NCBI RefSeq assembly: GCF_000005505.3
Contig: NC_016133.3
Coordinates: 32,884,737 to 32,948,736, forward strand
Origin: Brachypodium distachyon
Lineage: Eukaryota > Streptophyta > Magnoliopsida > Poales > Poaceae
Length of the DNA: 64,000 bases
Direction of reading: 5' to 3'
The notes beneath the pieces are model-generated. The model did no database searches. It was not told the origin of the DNA and saw nothing but the letters and a program-made list of their open reading frames with translations. Position numbers and translations under genes: made by a program. Shown one piece after another: positions 1 through 9,349 of this stretch (position 1 is its first letter; each line of letters begins with the position of its first letter).

Positions 1-534
1 AATATGAGTCTGTCCGCCATGACGAGCGTGCTTCTACAGGGGAACATCCCCGCTACAAGACGAATATGAAGATGTCCGCCTGGATACTCGTCATGGCCCA
101 GCCAGGGGCCCACAAGGAAGTCTACTTCGACTCCAGGAGTCCATATGCCGACTTGCGGCTCAAGACAAAGAAGCATAAAACATAGTATATCTCAATGATG
201 TAATCGACTTGGCCTCCACCCAGGACCTGATCTCCTGCATATATAAAGGGGCTAGGAGGGGGAGCCAAAATCACCCAACCTAGCATAAAAGCCGCCTAGA
301 CGCACTCGCCAGATCGCATCTGTGCATCTAACCCCCGCGGCTCCCTTGTAATCGACTCATCAATACAATCTAGACAAGCAGGATGTAGGGGTTTTACCTT
401 CTGAGGGCCCCAAACCTGGGTAAATCGTGTCCCCTTTGTCCTTGTTAGCAGACGAGATCGCCAACACATACACTCGAAACTTTGCTAGATATAAGTCCAG
501 TAATATGGACATTGTCGAAATCACCCCTTCGTCA
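1..534 (+). repeat. Partial LTR (element W), right end of a gypsy-type LTR
   Basis: This is the right part of a Ty3/gypsy-type LTR; its left end is outside the window. It has a TATA box (TATATAAA, 240-247), then the internal motif 'aacctgggtaaa' near 415-425 shared by the other LTRs here, and ends in CGTCA at 534. The same sequence in opposite orientation is the LTR at 7298-7784, which fixes the 534 end because homology stops there in both copies. No primer binding site follows; the flank at 535 is LINE coding sequence. So this is a solo or 3' LTR inserted into a LINE, not a 5' LTR. Lineage is inferred from the related element V. Confidence 0.8.
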
Positions 535-2684
535 CTATGACAAAGTTAAGTGGCCTTTCATGTACCAAATCATGCAGCTAAAGGGCTTTGGCAATAAGTG
601 GGGAGATTGGATGATGTAGATTGTTAGAGGTGGCAGAGTTGCTATCAAGGTGAATGAGCAGCTGTGCCCTTATTTTTACACTTTCAAAGGGGCGAGGCAG
701 GGGGATCCATTGCCCCCTCTGTTGTTCAACCTTATAGCTAATGGGCTATCCATGCTCATTAAGAAAGCTGTGGAGCAGGACATCATTACAAGGCTGATCC
801 CTAATCTGGTTGAGGGAGGTCTTGCTATATTACAATATGCAGATGACACCATATTCCTTTTGGAGGAAAACCTGGTTAATGCAAGAAATCTGAAGGTAAT
901 TCTGTGCATTTTTGAGCAAGTGTCTGGGCTGGAGATCAATTCTCATAAGAGTGAACTATTCTGCATTGGTGATGCAAAAAAGAGGAGTGAAGGCTATAGT
1001 GAAATTTTCACTTGCAGTGAAGGCTCCTTCCTTTTCACTTGGGAGTGCACATTGACATGAAAACATTAAGTAATAAACAGTGGAAACCTATTGAGGAAAA
1101 GATGGAGAAGAAACCAGCAGGCTAGAAAGGCAATCTTCTATCTATTGGGGGCAGAGTTACTCTAGTCAATGCAAGAATGAGTAGCGTGCCACTGTACATG
1201 TTCTCTTTCCTTGAGGTGCCTAAAGGTGTACCGAAGAGATTGGACTATCACAGGGCAAGGATGGTTTGGCAGGAAACAGCTGGCAAAAGAAAATATCACC
1301 TGGTTAACTAGCCAACAGTTTGTCGGGAGATTAGGCATTCTTGATTTAGCTGACATGAACAAAAGTTTGCTCTACAAATGGCTCTGGAAGTTGGAAAACA
1401 ACAATGGAACATGGCAGGATTTGTCGTCGAAGAAATACTTGAACAATAAGGTTTTGGCTCTACAAAAATCCGGAGTAGGATGTTCCAACTTCTGGCAGGG
1501 TCTGCTGGGGATAAATCACTTATTCCAGCAATGCAGTGTCAGAATTGTTGGGAATGGGAAAAAACTCTATTCTGGAAAGACAAATGGCATAACCAGCTGC
1601 CTTTGGCTACCAGATTTCCCAGGCTGTTTCACATCACTTTCTCTAAGGACATTACTATGTGCAGAGAGAAAACTGAAGGAATGGCATGTATTTGGCTCAG
1701 GAGGAGATTGCTGGGTGAAACTGTTTCTCAATGGGATCTGCTGCGAGAAATTGTGGATGATGTGGTTCTGAATTCTGAACCAGAATATAGTCAGATGGAA
1801 TATTGGCACAACCGGCGTCTTCTCTGTCAGATCTATGTATTCGCAATTGAGGGCCACAATGACTGTGCATCACAAAGGGATTTGGGATATTAAAATTCCA
1901 CTCAAGGTCAACATTTTTCTCTGGCTCATGGTGAAGAATAGTGTGTGCCGACAAAGGATAGCTTGTTAAAAAGAGGATGGCATGGAACTGCTCGGTGTAT
2001 GTTCTGTTGCAAAAATAAAACTATTGACCACCTGCTCTTCTCCTGCCCATTGGCCAAGTTTGTTTGGCAAGTGGTCATTCTTGCCTATCAACTGGTCAGG
2101 CCGCCCGAGCACACAGCTGATTTCCTGGGGGATTGGCTTGCTTCCTTACCAGCTGGTCAACACAAACTGGCCTGACTAGGGGGGTCTGCAGTAGTGTGGA
2201 TAATCTGGAAAGTCAGAAACGAAGCCTGCTTCAGGAATTAGCTGCCCGACGATCCTGCAAGTGTTGTGTTTCAGCTCTGTAATCATTTATCCTCTTGGGT
2301 GGTTTTGCAGAAAAAAATCAAAGCAAAGCAAAAAAGTTTGAGATAGGAGTGTAGATGAGGCTGAAGGTGATCTTTGAAGCTCTATCCAGGACACATGGAT
2401 GGGCTCCGGTGGGGCGTCGTCTTCAGCAAGGTGTTGCTGTTGCCGGGAAAAGCTTCTGTTATCGTGCCGGCTGCTTTCAGTCCCTGGCCTGGTGTTTCTG
2501 CCTCCGGCAGGGTGTGGCTGTGTCCTTTGCTTGTATTGGCGAGCTCTCCTGTAGCGGTTGAATAGTTGACAGTTTGCTTTTGTTGTTGTTCCTTTTTTTC
2601 TTTCGTTATTTCTGTTGAACCTCCCTAAACGTTGGGCGGTTTCTTTAATGGAAATCGGTGGGGACCACCCACTGAGTAAAAAAA
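535..2684 (+). pseudogene. LINE (L1-type) ORF2 remnant: reverse transcriptase plus zf-RVT region
   Basis: Decayed non-LTR retrotransposon ORF2. Reading starts inside the RT at a YDKVKW motif directly abutting the LTR end. There is an in-frame TAG at 617-619, then the RT motifs QGDPLPPLLF (about 697-730) and YADDT (about 838-852). Further right, frameshifted pieces carry the zf-RVT region: a stretch on fixing bad parental lines near 1200-1350, then CMFC..NKTIDHLLFSC with its Cys/His set at about 1999-2050. At least five frame changes or stops are present. A 3' UTR-like tract ends in a short A run at 2678-2684. The part 5' of 535 must lie left of the LTR insertion, outside the window. It encodes no working protein. 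Confidence 0.85.
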
Positions 2685-3130
2685 CGAAGGCGTGCATCAG
2701 CTGCAAGTCAAGTCTTGAGATTTTGTGTTTTCTTGGTAGAGTATGAGGCGGTCATATTTGATCTCATTCACCTCGCACCAATACATCATCAACTTTATTT
2801 CACGTGCGAAGACAACCAGTCACTACATCTGGCCCTTACATGCCGCAGAACAACATCTAGCGATACGAGTAACCTCTTGTAGATATAAATATACAATTAA
2901 AGAAATTTTGGCTAATTAGGCACCAGGATTGAACATATGATTTATTAATAAATGACAGAACTATGGGGCGACGTGCGCACCCATAGTCTGGCGTGCGGCG
3001 CGCGAGCGAGCAGGCCACAGCCGCGCGCGAGCGGGATCTGAGTGAGCGGCGCCGGAGCGACGTGGGCAGCCCAGCTGGGCCGGTTTTTCCGGTTCCAGCC
3101 GGCTTACACAAAGAGTTGGCCTGATTTCCT
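2685..3130. other. No gene seen
   Basis: AT-rich sequence followed by a GC-rich patch (about 2965-3100) with many CpG and cgcg steps. I see no motif-bearing ORF, RNA gene or recognisable repeat end here. Confidence 0.5.
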
Positions 3131-4222
3131 TTAGGCTACGTTTGGCAGCTCAGTTTTTTTAAGTATTATGAGAATACTACGGTTTCTAAATTTTTCTCAG
3201 TTTTATTTACAATGGGGGTGTTTGGCGATCCAAGAAAACTGTGGTTTTATTACCGGAGTATTCTCAAAACCGGAGTATTTCCTCTGTATAAAAAAAAGAG
3301 GTCGGACCCTCCCCTCCACCTCGCTCGCAACACACATGGCTGCTTTGTTCCATCAAGCCGCCGCCGCCGCCGCCACCCATAGCCTCCACCGGCGGAGATT
3401 GAAAAAAGAAATAAAAATGGAGAGTATTGCTGATCCCTTTCCTCTACCTTGCGCGTGCTCTCTCTCTCTTCCGAGCGCGACGCCGGCGCTGGCGCCGTCA
3501 ATGTACGAGGAGGAGCCAGGACCGGTCGGATGCGTTGGGGATTTCACCGGGCGGGTGAGAGACAGGGCGAGACGGGTTGGGGAACAGGACAAGCGCGACG
3601 TGGGACCGGTGGGAGCGGCGGCGCACGCAGAGCGGCGCCGAGGGTCGAGCGCCTCACGGGGCCCGTTGGACGCGGAGCCGCGCCTCGATCGTGTGCGAGG
3701 TGCCTGCGGTGTCTGGGCTGGAGAAGGGCTGCAGGTCGCAGGAGGGCAGCTGCCTCTGTTGCATGCACATGTTGCTTGAAAATCTCACGCGCGACAGAGA
3801 GATCAGGGGCAAACTGAGGTGTGTGCTGGAGGAAGAAGAAGAGTAGGTGGACGCCAGCACGTCCACGCGGCAGACGAACAGGATCGTCTGATCGCACATA
3901 CATGTTGCCGCCTCCTCCTCCTGATGCTGTGCGAAGACAACAACAAGAATGGCTTTCTTTGGCTTTCTATCACTGTTTTAGAGCTAACGACTAGCTTGAA
4001 GCTAGCTCGGTAGTTGCAGCCAACGTCGGCACTGCATGCAGCGGTCAAAATTTGAACTAAAAACCATCATAAATACAGCACGCCAAACACCCTGCTAGTT
4101 TTGCCAAAACTGAGAAAAACTGTGGTCTTTAGTAACAACAGTATTCTTTACTCAAGGCAAATAATACCGTGGTTTTGGAATACCACGGTTTAAAAGAAAC
4201 TTTGTGTCCAAACATAGCCTAA
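3131..4222. mobile_element. Unclassified DNA element with terminal inverted repeats and a GC-rich cargo
   Basis: The ends are inverted copies: TTTAGGCTACGTTTGG at about 3129-3144 and CCAAACATAGCCTAAA at about 4210-4225. Looser inverted similarity continues inward for about 120 bp, including a gggtgtttggcg block at about 3214-3226 matched by cgccaaacaccc at about 4081-4092. Between the arms is about 550 bp of GC-rich sequence with a GCC run, resembling a plant 5' UTR or first exon. No transposase is present, so the element is non-autonomous. The target duplication cannot be fixed because the palindromic TTA/TAA ends are ambiguous, so hAT and PIF/Harbinger both remain possible. Confidence 0.5.
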
Positions 4223-4514
4223 ACTTATTCGATCGGGTACGTGGAACCTGGCTAGCCGGACCGGACCACACAACCAGGCATGTTGGGTCAATTTTGTGTG
4301 AATCTAATTGTGCATCACCATGGCAAATTAATTGTACACACCTTTTTCCTCAAAAAATTGTACACACCTAGCGCTTGCATGCGGCGTCTGTCCGGTCTAC
4401 CTAAACCCACGTGATCTTCTGTTTGAAATTTTTCAAAAACTTCTATCTCTTAAACCGTGCACCCAATGATGATATCTAGTTTGATTGTGTCGTGATCTAT
4501 AAAACTAGATCCTA

Positions 4515-4787
4515 CTCCCTTCGTTTCATAAAACAATTCGTATATATTTTTCTTATTTGTTCCACAAAACAACTCGTTTTTCACCTGCTTAGGAACGAAT
4601 AAGAAAAACAAGTTGTTTTGTCGTTTTTCACCTGGTTAGGAACGAATAAGAAAAACAAGTTGTTTTGTGGAACGAATAAGAAAAATGAATTTGTACTAAT
4701 TCAATATGAGTGGTTAGGCACTAGAAATGAGAGATGACTTGGTCAAAGTGCACAAATCTATATGATGTGTTTTGTGAAATGAGTGAG
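4515..4787. mobile_element. Stowaway-like MITE (273 bp, TA target duplication)
   Basis: Left end ctcccttcgtttcataaaac and right end gttttgtgaaatgagtgag are inverted copies close to the Stowaway/Tc1-mariner terminal consensus (CTCCCTCCGT). TA dinucleotides flank at 4513-4514 and 4788-4789. The centre holds a perfect-length tandem duplication of 47 bp (4575-4621 and 4622-4668, one mismatch seen). It is non-coding and would depend on a mariner-type transposase elsewhere. Confidence 0.8.
4575..4668. repeat. 47-bp tandem duplication inside the MITE
   Basis: Two adjacent 47-bp copies beginning cgtttttcacctg, differing by one base (c/g after cctg). Each contains inverted short blocks (ggaacgaataagaaaaac versus the MITE arm gtttttcttattcgttcc type), so the duplication also duplicates a hairpin arm. 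Confidence 0.8.
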
Positions 4788-4829
4788 TATATTGATATTT
4801 TTATAGACAACTTCTGTTTTTCGTCAGAA

Positions 4830-5382
4830 GTTATCAAGTTACGATCACTTGTTTACCGGAATATGGCGATGTGGTTTACCATGTGAAAACACTTGTTTAC
4901 CAGATTATGACCACATGACTACCGTGTTAAAATGCTTGTTTACCACATTATGATCACGCGATTACCATGTTAAATATCAAATTTGGTTATCAGGTTGTAG
5001 TCACTTGTTTACCGGGTTAATATAACTTGGTTACCAATTTGCTGAGCATCAGCATATACCTATGTAAAGACTGTCATTTGCCAGGTTATGGTCACATGCT
5101 TATCAGGTTAGTATCACTTGGTTACCGAGTTATAGTCACATGTTTATCAGGTTAGTATCACTTGGTTATCGAGTTATGGTCACATGTTTACCAGGTTAAT
5201 ATCACTTGGTTATCAGGTTATGGTCACATGTTTACCAGGTTAATATCACTTGGCTACCCAGGTTATGTATGGTCAATGTTTCACCAGGTTATAGTCACTA
5301 TTTTACCAGGTTAATGTCGCTTGGTTACCGGTTTATTTGTATCTAACTATCAGATTATTGGTGCACATTTACCGGATTATGG
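4830..5382. repeat. Degenerate minisatellite, about 44-bp unit
   Basis: Roughly a dozen diverged copies of a unit like 'cacttggttaccgagttatggtcacatgtttaccaggttaatat'-type sequence. The best-preserved block is about 5100-5260, with three consecutive 44-bp copies. Sub-blocks ggttacc and ggttatggtcacatg recur throughout. No coding potential is evident. Confidence 0.8.
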
Positions 5383-6666
5383 ATGGCATCATATCGCGTG
5401 AATCCGCCGGAGTGTATCCGTGCATATCCCTTTACTTTCAACCTTACGATCAAAACCAGTGGCTCATAACCTATCGACACAAACATGCAATTACAGGCCC
5501 GCGTCTAGACTTAACCACCGTCTCTTTTTGCTGAAACCCCCCTGCGACCTCTAGTCCTCGAATCGAATCCCCGGTCTATGCTCCCTTTCACCCAAATCAA
5601 CGCTCATGGCCTCATTTTCCCTGTGCGAAACTCCTTGTTCTGAATCCTAAATCCTGTCGGGAAATCTCTCAAGCTGTTCAAGTGCCTCCGACGAAGTCGT
5701 AGAAGTAATTTAAAATTTAAATCAAATTATTGGACATGGGCATCGATCAATTTCTAAATTTCACCATGACTGATAGACAGTGGACAGAGGATCGAACTTG
5801 AGAGAGAATCAGAGAACAAGTTGGTAAATTAGTACACAGCATCGCGTAGAAACAAAAATGGAGTCAAATTAGTTCCCATTGCCGATACATAATTCGGTAG
5901 AAATATTCAGTGTTCAAAACTAACTGCACAAGAACCGAGTTTGAGTGTTGAAGGCTTGAAGCAAGGTGCCAAAGTCATTAGCTACCCACTCTTGCACGAG
6001 GCTTAGCCGCAGGAGCTCGTCCGACAGAGGATGTCGACTGAGACACTGCAAGTCTGCAATTGGAGATGGGATGTATGTAGGAATCACGTCACCGTTGCTG
6101 CAGGGGCGCACATGTGTCTTTTCAGAAGAACAACAACAGTTGGGATTTCAGAAGAAGAACAATCTGGAGGGGAGATTCAAGATGGAGAAGCCCGAACGGA
6201 ACTGGCGTGCAACCCCGGCCTGCAGCCGCACCAGGTAGCCGTCTGGTTCCAGACCTGCCCACACGCGCTGGAAGACGGAAGGGAGAGGGCGCGAGGCGCG
6301 ACGACGGGGATGGCAGTCCGCCGGCGGGTAGCAACACTCCGGCCGCCTCACGAACCCACCCCGACCCCCGAACTTCGGCAGGTGACTTGCTGACTAGAGG
6401 ATGGGGTGCGAAAGGGCGGTCGTCGGGAGTGGGCTGAGGGTGCCGACGAGTGGCGGCGTTTGCGGGAACGACACCGGTGGCTCCGGTAGAAAGAGGAGAT
6501 TGAGGGAATGAGGGAGAGACGAGAAAGAGAAAAGAATCCATCGGGAAGCCTGAGATCGGGGGATTTCCGAATCTCAACACGCGCCGTATGGAAAGACAAC
6601 GGTGCGCACGTGCCCTGATTAGATTGCCCGATTAATAAATTAGGCATACGTTACACGAGCATGTAC
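5383..6666. other. No confident gene; GC-rich first-exon-like patch at 6150-6600
   Basis: Mostly unique-looking sequence. On the minus strand about 6600-6150 is GC-rich with pyrimidine-rich tracts, like a plant promoter/5' UTR and first exon. Short open frames follow at 6580-6122 and 6111-5920, but I recognise no domain and no consistent splice model. It lies immediately downstream of the minus-strand Neprosin fragment, so it might be the start of a separate minus-strand gene whose remainder is lost. I assign no function. Confidence 0.3.
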
Positions 6667-7007
6667 CTAATTGTTACATTTTCCAGGTCCGCCATAATAA
6701 GCATGCATGCCACCTTCATCTTGACCAAAATTATCAACTGGGTAACAACTCAGTCTACTTCCAGCAGCAAAGGATTCTGGGCATTTGGTGTAGCATATTC
6801 TTTACAAAAGCTGCTTTTCAAAAATCCTTCCCGAGCAAAATGCCCACTCCCCATTTCTGGAAAGTTTGATTTAACCGTTGGGCCCCCAACTTGTCCACCC
6901 CAAAATGCTTCATTAGCTTTGTCCTTCATGTGAGAAAATATAGAACTTGGCCAGTGTCCAATTGGAGTTCCACCAACTGCTAACCACCAGTTTTTAGTCT
7001 TTGGGTC
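6667..7007 (-). pseudogene. Neprosin-domain (DUF239) protein, last-exon fragment
   Basis: On the minus strand an exon opens after a good acceptor (tatgttatag at 7008-7017) with DPKTKNWW, continues through GHWPSSIFSH, AFWGGQVGG and MGSGHFAREGF, and ends with YYGGPGKCNN and TAG at 6667-6669. These are the signature blocks of the Neprosin domain (PF03080), a plant secreted glutamic-peptidase-like family. The frame from 7007 runs into TGA at 6750-6752. The remaining C-terminal block (CYPV..YYGGPG) is in another frame, consistent with one lost base near 6750. Catalytic N-terminal parts and earlier exons are absent from the window; the adjoining intron ends at LTR V. It is the only recognisable host-gene piece in the left third. 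Confidence 0.8.
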
Positions 7008-7297
7008 CTATAACATATAGTAGCATAATGTTGATGCATGTTGTCAGTACTATTGATCATGCAACATAGTTCAAGAAAACAGTACATCTGCATATTATTT
7101 AATCTACGTTTATTATTTCTACATATAATTCTAACTTTAGTATATAACATCTGATATTGAATACTAGGACAACATTAGCTTTCAGTTTATTTAGTCCCCT
7201 AGTTGACCGAGCAAAATTTTGCATCAATTTTGTAGTTACCTTGGTTTGGCATGTTATGTGCAATAGAAATAGTTCATTTCTAACATTAAAGGTACAT
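7008..7297 (-). other. Probable intron of the Neprosin fragment, cut by LTR V
   Basis: AT-rich, no ORF with motifs, and ends on the minus strand at the acceptor used by the Neprosin exon. On its other side it abuts the LTR boundary at 7298. Whether the matching donor exon survives beyond the inserted elements cannot be seen here. Confidence 0.5.
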
Positions 7298-7784
7298 TGA
7301 CGAAGATGTGATTTCGACAATGTCCATATTGATGGACTTGTATCTAAGAAAGATTTCAAGTGTGTGTTGGCGAACTCGTCGGCTAATAAGGACACAGGGG
7401 ACACGATTTACCCAGGTTCAGAGCCCTCGATGAGGTAATACCCCTACGCCCTGCTTGTCGGATCTGTATTGCTGAGTCGATTACAATGGGGTGCCACAGA
7501 GTTTATATGCACAGAGTTGATGAGTGCTTCTAGGCGACTTCTATCTAAATTGGGGTGTCCTCTTGGCTCCCCCTCCTAGTCCTTTATATATGCAGGAAAT
7601 CAGGTCTAAGGTAGAGTCCAAATCGGTTACAATGAGGAGATACACTCTAATTAATCTTTCTTATCTTGAGTCGCAAGATTTGGCATGTAGACTCCTGGAG
7701 TCGTAGTAGGCTTCCTTGTGATCCCCCAACTGGGCTGTACCGGGTATACTCGAGTCGAGTACGTGGTTAGACATAACCACGTCA
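7298..7784 (-). repeat. 3' LTR of element V (minus), TGACG...CGTCA
   Basis: A 487-bp LTR in minus orientation with TGACG at 7298-7302 and CGTCA at 7780-7784 on the plus strand. It is the reverse complement of the LTR at 1-534. On the minus strand it has a TATA box (TATATAAAGG at 7590-7581) and the 'acccaggttcaga' block at about 7411-7423. The next internal bases on the right read, on the minus strand, CTTGGGAGCTAC, a polypurine-tract-like sequence matching the one in element M. That makes this the 3' LTR of a minus-strand element whose body extends rightward. Confidence 0.85.
7581..7590 (-). promoter_or_regulatory. TATA box of LTR V
   Basis: TATATAAAGG on the minus strand, conserved in the inverted copy at 240-249. 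It would be the core promoter of the element's genomic RNA. Confidence 0.6.
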
Positions 7785-7796
7785 GTAGCTCCCAAG
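7785..7796 (-). promoter_or_regulatory. Polypurine-tract-like site of element V
   Basis: On the minus strand CTTGGGAGCTAC directly precedes the LTR start TGACG. Element M has GGGGGCTAC in the same place. It is the expected plus-strand primer site of an LTR retrotransposon. Confidence 0.55.
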
Positions 7797-9349
7797 TGCC
7801 TGGTTGAGTCGAAGACTCGACTAGGGATTTTTTCCGTAAAGAATGAGCTTATTCTGCTGTTGAGCCAGTTGCATAATGCTGCAGACTTGGAGTTTCATCG
7901 ATTTATACTTCGAATGAGAAGTATTTTCGACTCAGAGAGTGTCTAAGCCCATGCTTTAGTGCTTGACTATTAAGTGACAGTTTCACAATATGATCTGATA
8001 GTGGATCAATGCGGTGAGTAGGAGTCATAGGGATATATGCTTAATGCGCCCAGATACTCGAGAAGTCGAGTCCAGTTAATCGCTCTAGGGCGAAAACAAC
8101 ACTAGGTTTCATCAGCATTCGAGTCCCCGGGCTTGAACCTGGCTACTGGCAAATTTTGACTTAGCCTGCAGGGTCTTATAGAGTCAAATTCCAGTTTTTA
8201 AGTACTCGACTCGTTCCTCAAGATTGCTTGTACTGGAAATATGCAGCTGGTACGTTTCCAGGCCCTATAGGAAGCCTACGGGTCTTATCTTCATGTAATG
8301 AACATGGTTGCAGGGAGCGACCCTTAAGTGAGAATTATTACTGGAGGGATGCAGTTGATGCATATCTAGGCCTAAATTTTAGGACTTATCTTCATACAAT
8401 GAGTATGGATTCGACTGGAAATAACGTAGCTGGTACGACTCCAGGCCCGTAAGAGAACTTACGGGTCTTATCTTCATGCAATGAGCATGGATTTACTGAA
8501 ATACGCAGCTGGTATGATTTTAGGCTTGATGGAATGATCCATGAGGCTTATCTTTATGCAATGAGCATGGGGTTTACTAGAGTAGCGCAGCTGGTGTGAC
8601 TCCAGGCTCTTTGGACGAAATCCAAGAGGCTTACTGTTATGCAAATGAGCATAAACAACTGAGGTGACGCAGCTGGTGCGACTCAATTGAGTCGACTATA
8701 TGAAATCGACTGTTTTGTGTCAGGGTCATTACCCTGTTTTTACTGTTGTAAGTAAAGAATAAACAATAGCTGATTGTATGAAGTCTTTAGTATAAAGCAA
8801 CAACTGGTTAATTCGCGACTCGAATGAGAGTCTTAGTATTCACAGTCAAGACTCAAGACGAGTTTCAACATTTAAGATAAACTCTGTCATCCTGTATGAA
8901 AGATAATTTCGAGTCATGATATTCGAGTCAGACTTCGTCATTGATGACGTACCTGCTGGAGGTGAAGAGCCGTTTTGGTCAGCCGATGTGACTGGATGTA
9001 CAGCCTAGCCTGACAGCTAGGCACATTGTAGACGTGCGTCAGTGGAGAAATGATCACACTTCACGCAGTAAACAAGACACAATGATGATCTCATTGGTTC
9101 TTGCGCCCACGAAGTAAGCAGTTATTTTCATCCTTGCCGTTTTGTATTCCGGTTGATGTGGAACACGTGGCCACGAACGAGATCGTGCGTCCCGGATTTT
9201 TTGCCAAGGTAAGGATAAAAACGGAGGTGGGGTAATTTAGTTTTAACCCTTCTTCCTCCTCGCACCCAGAGCTCAGGCGCCCAAGACTTTAGCTTCCATA
9301 GCCAAAACCCTTCGTGTTCCCTGACAAGAACGTCTTTCGACCTAGTGAA
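7797..9349 (-). other. Element V 3' non-coding spacer
   Basis: Region between the 3' LTR and the antisense accessory ORF of element V. It is rich in gactcga/tcgagtc words and carries an 82-bp tandem repeat block (8231-8695). No long ORF with motifs is present. The segment 9250-9349 likely is the 5' UTR of the plus-strand accessory gene. Confidence 0.55.
8231..8695. repeat. Degenerate tandem repeat, about 82-bp unit
   Basis: Five to six diverged copies. Each contains gcagctggtacgactccaggc, then a short variable part, then ggcttatcttcatgcaatgagcatgg. Clear unit starts lie near 8231, 8412, 8496, 8578 and 8660. The array sits in the spacer of element V just before its antisense gene. Confidence 0.75.

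Noticed and set aside
3168..3903. Several ORFs of 80-200 codons on both strands
   Set aside because: Overlapping GC-rich frames inside a TIR element with no recognisable domain; cannot choose one.
4830..5382. Possible CRISPR-like regular repeat
   Set aside because: Adjacent degenerate 44-bp units without unique spacers in a plant genome; a minisatellite.
7524..7706. 60-codon ORF in LTR V
   Set aside because: Lies within the LTR, runs through its TATA region, no motif.
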